A stretch of 64,000 bases of DNA from an uncultured Clostridia bacterium (GTDB lineage Bacteria; Bacillota; Clostridia; Oscillospirales; Ruminococcaceae), in assembly GCA_947628655.1 (NCBI GenBank), contig CANRAS010000001.1, forward strand, positions 1 through 64,000, in the 5' to 3' direction. Of this stretch, positions 16,172 through 24,557 are shown piece by piece. Both the position numbers and the translations under genes were made by a program. The first letter of the stretch is position 1. Each line of letters opens with the position of its first letter. The notes under the pieces are model-generated. The model was not told the DNA's origin, ran no database searches, and worked only from the letters and a program-made list of their open reading frames with translations.

Positions 16172-18517
16172 CTATGCTCCGACAGTCAGCAGGCAGACTG
16201 CCCGCACTACAAGCGCCGTCACCCACGCGAACGCGCATTGCCATATCACAACGCCTGCCGCCCACTTTGCTCCAAGTTCCCGTCGGACGGCGGCAATGGA
16301 CGCGATACACGGCGTATAAAGCAATGTGAACACGAGCATCGTAACAGCGGAAGTAACGCTTAAAACCGCGCCGATATTGCCGTCAAACAGTATATTAATC
16401 GTGGAAACCACGCTCTCCTTTGCCATAAATCCGCTGATAAGCGACGTTATTATCCGCCAGTCGCCAAGTCCGAGCGGTATGAATATCGGCACTAACAGCC
16501 CCGAAATCTTCGCCATAAGGCTTTCGGAGGAGTCGGCGGCTAAATTCAAATGCGTATCAAAACTCTGTAAGAACCACACGGCTACGGACGCTATAAGGAT
16601 TATTGTGAACGCCTTGCTTAAAAAATCCTTTGCTTTTTCCCACAAAAGACGCACTACGTTTTTTGCTCCCGGCATACGATAGTTCGGCAGTTCCATTACG
16701 AACGGCACAGCCTCGCCTTTAAACAGCGTATTTTTAAATAACAGCGCCGCGAGTATGCCCGCGATTATTCCTAAAAGATACAGCGCGGTCATAACAAGCC
16801 CGCCTTGTTTTGGGAAGAACGCGCTTACAAAAAATGCGTAAATCGGCAGTTTCGCGGTGCAGGACATAAACGGAGTAAGCAGTATAGTCATTCGGCGGTC
16901 GCGCTTGCTCGGAAGTGTGCGCGTTGACATAACGGCGGGTACTGTACAGCCAAAGCCGATAAGGAGAGGTACGATACTTCTCCCCGAAAGTCCGATTTTT
17001 CGCAGGAGCTTGTCCATAAAGAACGCGACGCGCGCGATATATCCGCTGTCCTCCATAATCGACAGAAAGAAAAACAGCGTTACGACTATCGGCAGAAAGC
17101 TGAGCACGCTCCCGACGCCGCCGAAAATTCCGTCTATTACAAGACTATGGAGCGTCGGATTTACATTCGCGGAAGTCATCATACCATCCACCGCCGATGA
17201 CAGCGCGGATATTCCGCGGTCGAGCAGGTCCTGCAAAAACGCGCCGATAACGTTGAACGTCAGCAAAAATACAGTTGCCATTATCAGAATAAAGCACGGA
17301 ATAGCAGTCCATTTTCCCGTGAGTACGCGGTCGATACGCTCACTCCTAAGGCGCTCTTTGCTTTGGCGCGGTTTCTGAACGGTGCGTTCACAGACGTATT
17401 CGATAAAGTCAAACCGCATATCCGCGATAGCCGCACTGCGGTCCATTTTGCCCTCGTGTTCCATTTGTATGATAGTATGCTCTATCATTTCAAGTTCATT
17501 CCGGTCGAGTTCAAGTTGATTTAAGACAAGTTCGTCGCCTTCGATCGTCTTTGACGCGGCGAATTGGAGCGGAAGTCCCGCTTTTTCCGCGTGATCTTCG
17601 ATAATCGCCTCAACCGTATGTATCGCGCGGTGAATTGCTCCGCCGTGGTTGTCTTTACTGCAGAAGTCCTGCTTGCGCGGTTTTTCACGGTATTTGGCGA
17701 TGTGAACGGCGTGTTCGACAAGTTCCCCGACGCCCGCGTTTTTGGCGGCTGAAATCGGCACGACGGGAACGCCCAGCAATTCCTCCATACCGTTTATATC
17801 GACAGCGCCGTTGTTGCCCGTCATTTCGTCCATCATATTCAGCGCAATAACCATCGGCGTGTTCATTTCAAGCAACTGCATTGTAAGATACAGGTTGCGT
17901 TCGATGTTTGTAGCGTCGATTATGTTTATTATCGCGGTAGGCTTTTCGGCAAGCACGAAGTTCCTTGAAACTATCTCTTCACTGCTGTAGGGCGACATTG
18001 AGTAAATTCCCGGCAGATCCGTCACGCTCGTGTTCGGAAACCCCTTAATAGCGCCGTCTTTTCTGTCAACGGTAACGCCGGGGAAGTTGCCTACATGCTG
18101 ATTTGAACCCGTAAGCTGATTGAAAAGCGTTGTCTTTCCGCAGTTCTGATTTCCGACAAGCGCAAACGTCAGCTTTGTTTCGTCAGGCAAAGGGTCGCCG
18201 TCGGTTTTCAGATGATACTTCCCGTCCTCGCCCAAACCGGGGTGCGGCGACGGGAATATCGTGTCGATGCGCTTATGCGCGTTGCTCCGCGCCGCTATCG
18301 GCTCTATTTCTATGTTTTCCGCGTCCGCAAGGCGCAGAGTAAGTTCGTATCCGTGGATTTGAAGTTCCATAGGGTCGCCCATCGGCGCGAATTTCGTCAC
18401 GGTGGTTTCCGCTCCCGGTATTACGCCCATATCGAGAAAGTGCTGGCGCAATGCGCCCACGCCGCCAACGCTCGTTATTACGGCGCTTTCTCCGACTTTA
18501 AGTTCTTTCAGTTTCAT
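16172..18517 (-). CDS. feoB: Ferrous iron transporter, FeoA-FeoB fusion
   Basis: This inner-membrane Fe(II) importer of 781 aa has FeoA and FeoB in one chain. Residues 1-75 form the SH3-like FeoA domain (KLKELKVGESAVI, then LRQHFLDMGVIPG). A G domain follows from about residue 95: G1 GNQNCGKTT, G3 DLPGIYSMSPYS, G4 NMMD. The C-terminal half is the membrane core with the two Gate motifs, seen in FLPIVVTLFFFLSIMEDSGY and the FGCTVPAVMSTR region. The G1 has Gln-Asn-Cys where many FeoB have Asn-x-x-x. An associated Cys-rich peptide follows at once. Anaerobic iron uptake fits the inferred lifestyle. No Fur-box was read with confidence. Confidence 0.96.
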   Translation of the reverse strand: MKLKELKVGESAVITSVGGVGALRQHFLDMGVIPGAETTVTKFAPMGDPMELQIHGYELTLRLADAENIEIEPIAARSNAHKRIDTIFPSPHPGLGEDGKYHLKTDGDPLPDETKLTFALVGNQNCGKTTLFNQLTGSNQHVGNFPGVTVDRKDGAIKGFPNTSVTDLPGIYSMSPYSSEEIVSRNFVLAEKPTAIINIIDATNIERNLYLTMQLLEMNTPMVIALNMMDEMTGNNGAVDINGMEELLGVPVVPISAAKNAGVGELVEHAVHIAKYREKPRKQDFCSKDNHGGAIHRAIHTVEAIIEDHAEKAGLPLQFAASKTIEGDELVLNQLELDRNELEMIEHTIIQMEHEGKMDRSAAIADMRFDFIEYVCERTVQKPRQSKERLRSERIDRVLTGKWTAIPCFILIMATVFLLTFNVIGAFLQDLLDRGISALSSAVDGMMTSANVNPTLHSLVIDGIFGGVGSVLSFLPIVVTLFFFLSIMEDSGYIARVAFFMDKLLRKIGLSGRSIVPLLIGFGCTVPAVMSTRTLPSKRDRRMTILLTPFMSCTAKLPIYAFFVSAFFPKQGGLVMTALYLLGIIAGILAALLFKNTLFKGEAVPFVMELPNYRMPGAKNVVRLLWEKAKDFLSKAFTIILIASVAVWFLQSFDTHLNLAADSSESLMAKISGLLVPIFIPLGLGDWRIITSLISGFMAKESVVSTINILFDGNIGAVLSVTSAVTMLVFTLLYTPCIASIAAVRRELGAKWAAGVVIWQCAFAWVTALVVRAVCLLTVGA

Positions 18518-18639
18518 CTGAAACGCCCCGCTCTCTTGAATTTATTCAGCTTTACTATTATAACACAAACGCAATTATTTTTCAAGTACTTGCAATATAA
18601 CGCGAGATGTGATAAATTTCACGAATTTTCAAAATGCTA

Positions 18640-18668
18640 TTGACAATTCGCGGGAGGTGTGGTATAAT
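18640..18668 (+). promoter_or_regulatory. Sigma-A promoter for a structured RNA
   Basis: TTGACA (18640-18645) and TATAAT (18663-18668) have a 17-bp spacer and a TGG extended -10. Transcription would start at about 18675, at the base of the long stem described next. Confidence 0.85.
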
Positions 18669-18671
18669 TAG

Positions 18672-18836
18672 GTTGCAATACAATTCTTTAATAGGCGCAC
18701 AAAGTATACGCTTTGCCTTTTCGGTAAAAGTGCATGCTCTATTTTCGTATGCTTTGTGTGGACGGAATTGTGTTGCAGCAATCGGAGCTGTGCATTTTTC
18801 AGTGCGTGGTTTCGGCTGCGCACTTTTTTATTGAAA
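18672..18836 (+). ncRNA. Rod-shaped structured RNA with its own terminator
   Basis: Residues 18672-18686 pair with 18765-18779 in 15 continuous pairs. After an asymmetric internal bulge (18687-18695 against 18761-18763), 18696-18710 pairs with 18746-18760 in another 15 or so pairs. The tip holds a smaller CUUU-GCC/GGU-AAAG hairpin. An intrinsic terminator follows (GTGCGTGG, then GCTGCGCAC, then TTTTTT, about 18802-18832). The region has its own promoter and no convincing ORF. The layout recalls 6S RNA (closing stem, open bulge, apical stem), but it is short for that family and I cannot confirm it. A leader for the downstream ABC transporter is the alternative. Confidence 0.55.
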
Positions 18837-18851
18837 GGCGAAGAATTATGT

Positions 18852-18971
18852 GTGATAAAAAATTATAGCTGTTTTGACAACAGTATTATTGACGCTGACC
18901 GTGACGGCAGTAAAAACATCGGCGCATTTGCGTATAAATTTGACCGCGAAAAAGGCGGTATGGCGATTTAG
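18852..18971 (+). CDS. Possible 39-aa small protein
   Basis: A GTG-initiated frame after the RNA terminator encodes a hydrophilic peptide containing DADRDGSKNIGAFAYKF. The AAAGGCG ribosome site is rather far upstream (about 12 nt). No family is recognised. It ends 45 bp before the ABC transporter gene. It is listed because the frame is clean and lies in otherwise unexplained DNA; it may well be non-coding. Confidence 0.25.
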   Translation: MIKNYSCFDNSIIDADRDGSKNIGAFAYKFDREKGGMAI

Positions 18972-19016
18972 GAGTATTTTACTAATAAAGTAAATATAGA
19001 CAAAGGAGCATTGAAT

Positions 19017-19916
19017 ATGGGCTTGACGGTAGATAATATCGTAAAAAAATACGGCGACAAAACCGTCGTTGACGGGCTTTCGTTCGAGATGAACGAACCG
19101 GGCGTGTTCGCCCTGCTCGGCACAAACGGCGCGGGGAAAACCACGTCTATCCGAATTATTCTGGGAATGTTGGCGCAGGACGGCGGGGAGGTCACATGGG
19201 ACGGGAAAAAGTTCCTCGCGGCGGAAAAACCCGTCGGCTATCTCGCGGAGGAACGCGGACTTTACCCGAAGTACAAGGTAATCGATCAGCTTGTGTACTT
19301 CTGCACTCTGCGCGGAATGAACAGACAGGGCGCGCTGAAAACGCTTGATTATTGGTTTGAACGGCTGAATGTTTCGGAGTATAAGCAAAAACGCGCCGAC
19401 CAGCTTTCAAAGGGCAATCAGCAGAAAATACAGCTTATCGCCGCGCTTGCTCCGAACCCCGAACTCGTCGTGCTTGACGAACCGCTGTCGGGTCTTGACC
19501 CCGTAAACGCCGAACTGTTCAAGTCCGTTATCCGTGAACAGATAAAGCAGAACCGTTATATTATAATGAGTTCCCACCAAATGGCAACTATCGAGGAATT
19601 TTGCAAGGATATTGTGATACTCGACAAGGGCAAAACCGTGCTGAAAGGCAATCTGAACGCTATCAAAAAGGGATATGGACGCGTAAAACTCACCGTGAAA
19701 GCGGAGGGCGACATAAACCGCTTAGCGCGGGAATGTGAACTCACGGTAGCCGAAGATACGCCGAACGGAGTGAGTTTCAACGTGCAGAGCGAGGAACAGG
19801 CGCATAAACTGCTCAAAATGATTATGGACGAGAAAATTCCGCTTATTAAGTACGAACTTCGCGAACCTACGCTTAATGAGATATTTATAGAAAAAGCAGG
19901 AGGTGACGCGCAGTGA
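19017..19916 (+). CDS. ABC transporter ATPase, Nat/DUF4162 type
   Basis: This is a cytosolic ATP-binding subunit of a two-gene exporter. Walker A is GTNGAGKTT, the Q-loop region is AEERGLYPKY, the signature is LSKGNQQKIQ, and Walker B is ELVVLDEPLSGLDP, followed by the H-loop in MSSHQM. A C-terminal DUF4162-like domain (about residues 215-299) follows, as in NatA and YhaQ. The ATG at 19017 is preferred because AAAGGAG lies 8 bp upstream; a TTG at 19011 is too close to the site. It overlaps the permease gene by 4 nt (GTGA), so the two are translationally coupled. The substrate (sodium, drug or peptide) cannot be told. Confidence 0.93.
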   Translation: MGLTVDNIVKKYGDKTVVDGLSFEMNEPGVFALLGTNGAGKTTSIRIILGMLAQDGGEVTWDGKKFLAAEKPVGYLAEERGLYPKYKVIDQLVYFCTLRGMNRQGALKTLDYWFERLNVSEYKQKRADQLSKGNQQKIQLIAALAPNPELVVLDEPLSGLDPVNAELFKSVIREQIKQNRYIIMSSHQMATIEEFCKDIVILDKGKTVLKGNLNAIKKGYGRVKLTVKAEGDINRLARECELTVAEDTPNGVSFNVQSEEQAHKLLKMIMDEKIPLIKYELREPTLNEIFIEKAGGDAQ

Positions 19917-21361
19917 AAACACGAGGCTGGCAGAAGATTTTTTCATTCACATTTGTTCAGTATGTGAAATCCAAAGCGTTCATAGTTTCAAGCATTATAA
20001 TATGTGTGCTTGTAGCGGCTGTCTGCGTTATGACAAATATCCTGCCGAACGTTTTGAACGACGGGAGCGATGTTTCGGACGGCGAAATTACCGAAACGGA
20101 CGATTTCTACAAGAACGGCGAACTAATGCTGTTCGATAATTCCGAGATACTCACCGAGGACGACAAAACTGTGTTGTCCGATATGTTCGGCGAGCGGTAT
20201 TCCGAGCCGAAAACTCCGCTTGAAGATACCGTAAAGGAGCTTGAAAACACCGAGGACGGCAAACTCGCCGTCGGCATTTCACCGATAAAAGACGACGGGA
20301 AATTGATAGGCTACGAGGTTCACGGGTATTATTCCGAAAGCGCGGAGAGCGCGGCGGGCGAGATGAACGCCGTTATTTCCGAAATGATAAACCGCCGTGT
20401 TTTGCTGAACGCGGGCGTTGCTCCCGAAAAGTACGAGGAAACTCAGCTTTTCATAAACGCCGTGACAACGCAGGCGGGCGGTACGCGGGTAGGCGAACTG
20501 CAGGGGCTTGTGAATTACGCCCTGCCTATGCTGATTTCAATAATGCTGTTTTTTCTGATTTTCACATACGGTTCAATCGTCGCGCAGTCGGTCGCTGTCG
20601 AAAAAACAAGCCGCGTTATAGAACTGCTCTTAACGTCGGTTCGTCCGCTTGCTATAGTAATAGGTAAGGTGCTTGCGATGTGTGCGGTAAGTTTCGCGCA
20701 GTTCTTCCTTATTTTGGGAGTAGGCGCGGGGAGTTTCGCGCTGTCCGCGCCGTTCGGCTGGATAAGCAGGGCGCAGGAATTGCTCGAAAACCCCGATGTT
20801 CAGTCGGCGCTGTCGCAGGTCGGACAGTCAGGGTTCACGGGCGCGGGCGCGGGCGTTTCGGCGAGCGACCTCGAAATGGCGCAGGTTATGAACATTTTCA
20901 ACGAAATGATTACCCCCGTGAATATAATCTGCGTGATTATCTTGTTTATAATGGGATTTTTGTTCTATTCGCTGATTGCCGCGCTGGTGGGCGCGTCTAT
21001 ATCGCGTATGGAGGACTTGCAGGCGGCTATGAGCCCATATTCCGTTATAGGAATAATCGGACTGTATCTGTCATATTGCCCGCTGATGTTCAACGCGGAT
21101 AAGCTGATGAGCGGGGAACTTACCGTGAACAGCGTACAGCTTTTCTCGTATTACTGCCCGCTGTCCGCGCCGTTTTCACTGCCAAGCGCGGTAATGCTCG
21201 GCACGCTTTCCCCCGTGAATATCGCCGTAGCAATGCTGGTTCTCGCGGCGTTTGTCGTGCTGATTGCGATATTAGTAAGCAAGGTTTACGAGGCAATAAT
21301 CCTCCATAACGGCAACCGCATAAAGCCCGCCGATATAATCAAAATGGCGGTGAGGAGGTAG
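19913..21361 (+). CDS. ABC transporter permease, NatB/YhaP type
   Basis: The membrane subunit of the exporter has 482 aa. Transmembrane helix 1 lies at residues about 20-42. A large extracellular domain (about 43-205) with many Asp and Glu residues follows. A block of transmembrane helices runs from LPMLISIMLFFLIFTYGSIVAQSV onward (described here as about residues 205-460), as in the ABC-2 family CcmB/NatB group. The family hallmark VAVEKTSRVIELLLTSVRP is present just after the second helix. The start is GTG, overlapping the ATPase stop codon, with AGGAGG upstream. It pairs with the ATPase to form the full exporter. Confidence 0.92.
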   Translation: MKTRGWQKIFSFTFVQYVKSKAFIVSSIIICVLVAAVCVMTNILPNVLNDGSDVSDGEITETDDFYKNGELMLFDNSEILTEDDKTVLSDMFGERYSEPKTPLEDTVKELENTEDGKLAVGISPIKDDGKLIGYEVHGYYSESAESAAGEMNAVISEMINRRVLLNAGVAPEKYEETQLFINAVTTQAGGTRVGELQGLVNYALPMLISIMLFFLIFTYGSIVAQSVAVEKTSRVIELLLTSVRPLAIVIGKVLAMCAVSFAQFFLILGVGAGSFALSAPFGWISRAQELLENPDVQSALSQVGQSGFTGAGAGVSASDLEMAQVMNIFNEMITPVNIICVIILFIMGFLFYSLIAALVGASISRMEDLQAAMSPYSVIGIIGLYLSYCPLMFNADKLMSGELTVNSVQLFSYYCPLSAPFSLPSAVMLGTLSPVNIAVAMLVLAAFVVLIAILVSKVYEAIILHNGNRIKPADIIKMAVRR

Positions 21362-21400
21362 CTATATTATAATAGTATAGGGTGTGAAAGGAGAAGTTTT

Positions 21401-21622
21401 ATGTCTATCGAAATCAAATTGACTAAAAAGGAAAAGAAGTTGGTTAAAAGTTATGCGCGTTTGCACGCCGTAACGGTTGAACAGGCGTTCAAGCGGGCGT
21501 TGTTTGAACTGATTGAAGATGAATACGACGCAGCTGTCGCTGACCTCGCACACGATGAATTTGTTGCAAGCGGGGAAGAAGCCATTCCGATTGATGAGGT
21601 TTGGAAGGAGCTTGACGCATGA
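21401..21622 (+). CDS. relB: RelB-family antitoxin (DUF6290-like)
   Basis: The 73-aa protein starts with SIEIKLTKKEKKLVKSYARL, a ribbon-helix-helix N-terminus, then VEQAFKRALFELIEDEYD, and ends in an acidic tail with PIDEVWKELD. That matches the RelB-like antitoxins called DUF6290. The stop overlaps the RelE start by 4 nt (ATGA). The antitoxin should bind RelE and repress the operon. Confidence 0.9.
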   Translation: MSIEIKLTKKEKKLVKSYARLHAVTVEQAFKRALFELIEDEYDAAVADLAHDEFVASGEEAIPIDEVWKELDA

Positions 21623-21885
21623 AGTATTCGCTTGTAGTTACGCCGAAGTGTAAAAAAGAGTTGAGCAAACTCGACAATTTCACGCGAAAGAAAATCCAAA
21701 ATTGGATGAACGCCAATTTGAAAGACTGCGAAAACCCCCGCGCGTTTGGCAAGCCGTTGACAGGCAACAAAAGCGGACAATGGCGTTATCGTATAGGCGA
21801 TTATAGGCTTATTTGTGAAATACACGATGATAAGCTTTATGTTCTTGCTGTTGAAATAGGTCACAGGCGGGATATTTACGATTAA
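21619..21885 (+). CDS. relE: RelE-family mRNA interferase toxin
   Basis: This 88-aa toxin has the full RelE pattern: YSLVVTPKCKKELSKLD at the N-terminus, then GKPLTGNKSGQWRYRIGDYRLICEI, and the C-terminal strand VLAVEIGHRRDIYD with its His-Arg-Arg-x-x-Y ending. The Arg, Arg and Tyr residues correspond to those needed for ribosome-dependent mRNA cleavage in the family. It is coupled to the RelB gene upstream, and a terminator follows 45 bp later. Confidence 0.93.
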   Translation: MKYSLVVTPKCKKELSKLDNFTRKKIQNWMNANLKDCENPRAFGKPLTGNKSGQWRYRIGDYRLICEIHDDKLYVLAVEIGHRRDIYD

Positions 21886-21930
21886 ACCCCCTATATATTA
21901 TAATAAGTATACAAACCCAAACAAAATAAA

Positions 21931-21958
21931 AGCGTCCGAAATTCGGGCGCTGTTTTTT
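21931..21958 (+). terminator. Intrinsic terminator after relBE
   Basis: The stem AGCGTCCG / CGGGCGCT (one U-G pair) is followed by GTTTTTTAT. Confidence 0.8.
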
Positions 21959-22002
21959 ATATTCAATTTTATACTACAAAAAACAGAGCCGACAAACATC
22001 TG

Positions 22003-22299
22003 TTATCTTATAGAATAGATAGAACTGATAAAATCCGCGAGGGCGGTTTGTTGGTCGTCGGTGAGTTTTTTTGCCGCGCTTGTCAGAAAAGGGTTCAGTT
22101 CGCTTTCGTCGTTGAAAAATTCGCAAAGCGAGATACCCAACGCGTCGCAAAAGTATGAAAGGGTATCCACAGTCGGACATCTTGTGTTCATTTCAATCTC
22201 TCTCAAATGGCTTTGCGACACACCCGCCATATTTGCCAATTTATTTGTGGTTATACCCCGCATATTGCGTAGTTCAATAAGCCTTTGTGCAACATTCAT
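22003..22299 (-). CDS. XRE-family HTH regulator
   Basis: This 98-aa protein is a Cro/CI-type helix-turn-helix: RLIELRNMRGITTNKLANMAGVSQSHLREIE forms helices 1-3, with recognition helix residues about 28-36 (described, not quoted in full). CPTVDTLSYFCDALGISLCEFF is the typical second half. A short tail follows. The ATG at 22299 was chosen because GGAGGTG sits 7 bp upstream; the frame could extend to a TTG at 22314 that overlaps this site. It is monocistronic and faces away from the surface protein gene, so it could regulate that promoter. No direct evidence links them. Confidence 0.85.
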   Translation of the reverse strand: MNVAQRLIELRNMRGITTNKLANMAGVSQSHLREIEMNTRCPTVDTLSYFCDALGISLCEFFNDESELNPFLTSAAKKLTDDQQTALADFISSIYSIR

Positions 22300-22365
22300 A
22301 AAAAACACCTCCAATTTTTAAAAATATTATAACACAATTTAAGGAAAAAATCTATATTAATATAC

Positions 22366-22394
22366 TTGACAAACTATATTTATTGTGATATAAT
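22366..22394 (+). promoter_or_regulatory. Strong sigma-A promoter for the surface protein
   Basis: TTGACA (22366-22371), 17 bp, and TATAAT (22389-22394) with a TGA extension: a consensus promoter. AAGGAGGAAATTTT before the ATG is also a near-ideal ribosome site, so high expression is expected. Confidence 0.88.
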
Positions 22395-22463
22395 GTTAGC
22401 AGGATAGAGATAACCGCTCTATCCGCATAAACTTGAATATATGAAATATAAGGAGGAAATTTT

Positions 22464-23879
22464 ATGAGTTCCAAAAAGATTTGGGCAGCGTCCCTCGCTG
22501 CCGTAATCGCAGGCAGTGCATTTGCTGTTGTAGCTAGTGCAACAGGTGCGGAAGACAAAGAAACAGCTGACCCTGGCTATACCGAAAGCGGTGTAGAAGT
22601 AGGCGATGCAACAATGGATTTTTCATTGTCTAATACTAGCCAGTTTGATAAAGAAAAAACCAAGCTTGCTGATGACAAGAAGTCTTTTGTAATTCTCCCG
22701 AACATCGACGCTTACGATGACGAGAGCACAAAGATTGACATCACTTTGACACTTAAAAGTGATACGTTCAAGGGCTTGAACGAGTTGAACTTTGATATTA
22801 CTGGTGCAACATTTGACAGCGTAAAAGATGATGTTCTGGTAGTTAAAATCAAGGAATATGACTTCAAGGCAAATGCTGGTCAGACAACTAAGGTTAAGGT
22901 TGTAGCGACTACAACTGATAAGAAGACACACGATTATGAGTTTGCCGTTGACAACCAAGGTCAGTTTAAGGTTGGCACAGTATCTTATGATGTTAGTGGC
23001 AATGATTTCGTAGTTAAGGTAGATACTGAAAAGAAGAAGGATAGAGTTCTTGTTGTATACGATGGCGAAGCTGTTGGTAAGGATTTTAACAAGAATATCA
23101 AGAAAGTTAGTGTTACGGCAATCGGAACTGGTTCTGTAAACAACCGCGACATTGAACTTGAGCAGGAAATCAGCTATCCTACTGGCAACGAGCAGGGTAT
23201 TACAACTGCGACGTTGAATTATAAAGGTTATGCAACAGATGATAGCCAGTATACAACACTTTACAAAACTGATGTTAAGTTCCAGTTTGTAAGTGAAGAC
23301 AAGTACAACAACATTGAGGCTGACCCTGAGGACGAGAGCAAGCCTGCTGACGAGAGCAGCAACACAAGCACTGAAGAGAGCAAGCCCACAGTAAGCACAA
23401 GCGAAGTTAAGGTTGAAGTCGGCGAGGACGGCGTTCTTGAGGGCGCAGACCTCACAAAGGCTGTATTCGTTGATACTCTCGCAAACAAGACATGGAACGA
23501 TGTTAAGACTGTTACATTCAAGTCTGAAGTTCCGTTCTCTCTCGGCTTTGCAGTAAAGGCTGGCGCTGTTAAGGATAAGGCTGACGCTACTTGGTATCAG
23601 AAGGGCGTTGACGAACTCGCTAAGGAAGATCTCCCCGAAAGCGCATTCGCTACCGAGTGGACGCTTACCGAGGAAGAAGTTGCAGCTATGATAGAGGGCA
23701 GCGAAACTGACACTCTCAAGCTCACAACTAAGGACGGCAAGGCTGCTACAATCACAGCAAACGTAACTGTTAAGGAAACCGCTCCTAACACAGGTATCGC
23801 ACTTGCTATAGCTCCTGCTGCACTTGCAACTGCATTCGTAACAGTTGCTGCTGTAATGAGCAAGAAGAAAAAGGGCTAA
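22464..23879 (+). CDS. Exported cell-surface protein, 471 aa
   Basis: An N-terminal signal peptide (SSKKIWAASLAAVIAGSAFA) is followed by a long, acidic and Lys-rich beta-type region. A Ser/Glu/Pro linker (DESKPADESSNTSTEESKP) lies at about residues 290-310, then a second domain to about 430. The C-terminus is PNTG, a hydrophobic helix (about 20 residues) and KKKKG. This resembles a sortase-type anchor with PNTG in place of LPXTG, or a plain membrane anchor. Codon use differs sharply from the neighbours (GTT, GCA, ACA and AAG rather than GCG and CGC), as in highly expressed genes. With the near-perfect promoter and ribosome site this suggests an abundant wall protein. No homologous family is recognised. 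Confidence 0.75.
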   Translation: MSSKKIWAASLAAVIAGSAFAVVASATGAEDKETADPGYTESGVEVGDATMDFSLSNTSQFDKEKTKLADDKKSFVILPNIDAYDDESTKIDITLTLKSDTFKGLNELNFDITGATFDSVKDDVLVVKIKEYDFKANAGQTTKVKVVATTTDKKTHDYEFAVDNQGQFKVGTVSYDVSGNDFVVKVDTEKKKDRVLVVYDGEAVGKDFNKNIKKVSVTAIGTGSVNNRDIELEQEISYPTGNEQGITTATLNYKGYATDDSQYTTLYKTDVKFQFVSEDKYNNIEADPEDESKPADESSNTSTEESKPTVSTSEVKVEVGEDGVLEGADLTKAVFVDTLANKTWNDVKTVTFKSEVPFSLGFAVKAGAVKDKADATWYQKGVDELAKEDLPESAFATEWTLTEEEVAAMIEGSETDTLKLTTKDGKAATITANVTVKETAPNTGIALAIAPAALATAFVTVAAVMSKKKKG

Positions 23880-23996
23880 TTAAAACATAACGTTTACTTT
23901 CCGACATTCGGGAGTTTACATTCGTGAGCAAAATCACGTCGGGCAAGTACTGCGGCACGACAGATGATTTTTCCTCAATATATGTTTTTTTTCGGG

Positions 23997-24028
23997 AACG
24001 CTCCGAGCATAACGCTCGGAGCGTTTTC
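23997..24028 (+). terminator. Intrinsic terminator after the surface protein
   Basis: A 12-bp stem AACGCTCCGAGC / GCTCGGAGCGTT is followed by TTTCC. It ends about 15 bp before the next promoter. Confidence 0.85.
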
Positions 24029-24042
24029 CGTTTAAAAAGCAT

Positions 24043-24071
24043 TTGACATTCGGGGAAAAGTGTGGTATAAT
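24043..24071 (+). promoter_or_regulatory. Sigma-A promoter ahead of the small ORF and TerY operon
   Basis: TTGACA (24043-24048), 17 bp, and TATAAT (24066-24071) with TGG extension. It probably serves the 68-aa gene and, if the downstream palindromes do not terminate, the vWA-PP2C-SseB genes as well. Confidence 0.82.
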
Positions 24072-24117
24072 AGAAAAGAGGGTTTTAGATTGGAAACCGA
24101 AAGGAGATGAACCCGCT

Positions 24118-24324
24118 ATGACGGCTAGAGATTACGCAACGCCCGTTTTCAATTCCCTTGACGAAAGCCAGCTTTTGGATTTTATGAGATTTTTCGCCGA
24201 TGATAACACACTCGCGCGAATGGAAAGCGACATGATTGCCGCAGGCGCTCACAGAAAAATTTACAACAATTTCCAAGAACTCCTTGACGAAATTGAGGAC
24301 GATGAAAGCCGTGGGCGGGGATAA
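24118..24324 (+). CDS. Small acidic protein, 68 aa (antitoxin-like?)
   Basis: The family is not recognised. The start is set at the ATG preceded by AAAGGAGATG; an upstream in-frame TTG lies inside the promoter and is discarded. The protein is helical and acidic, with LDESQLLDFMRFFADDNTLARMESD-like content (about residues 14-38) and an acidic C-terminus (DEIEDDES). Size and charge resemble type II antitoxins, but no toxin gene follows. It is separated from the TerY-like gene by two GTACCCCCGCC/GGCGGGGGTAC palindromes. Confidence 0.55.
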   Translation: MTARDYATPVFNSLDESQLLDFMRFFADDNTLARMESDMIAAGAHRKIYNNFQELLDEIEDDESRGRG

Positions 24325-24373
24325 ATCATATTTCCGCTTGTCCCCCCGCAGGGGGGCAAGCAAAAAAACATCT

Positions 24374-24535
24374 CCACGGCGTACCCCCGCCGTAGGCGGG
24401 GGTACGCCCCAAAAAGCGCATTACCCCTCACGCGGGAACGCCCGCATAAACCCACGGCGTACCCCCGCCGCAGGCGGGGGTACGCCCCCAAACTAACGCA
24501 CATTCGCGTTTCCCCTCACACGGAAACGCCCACTA
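24374..24535. repeat. Two-copy palindromic repeat
   Basis: Two direct copies of a unit starting CCACGGCGTACCCCCGCCG and continuing through an inverted GGCGGGGGTACGCCCC (at about 24375-24410 and 24453-24487) are each followed by a C(A/T)CACGCGGGAACGCCC-like or CACACGGAAACGCCC stretch. Each copy can form a 14-bp hairpin. They may act as processing or partial termination signals ahead of the TerY-like gene. Confidence 0.7.
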
Positions 24536-24557
24536 TATAAAACACAGGAGGTAAAAT

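Noticed and set aside
18672-18836. SRP RNA, RNase P RNA or tmRNA
   Set aside because: The hallmark sequences of these RNAs (for example GGAAGGNAGCAG of SRP) are absent.
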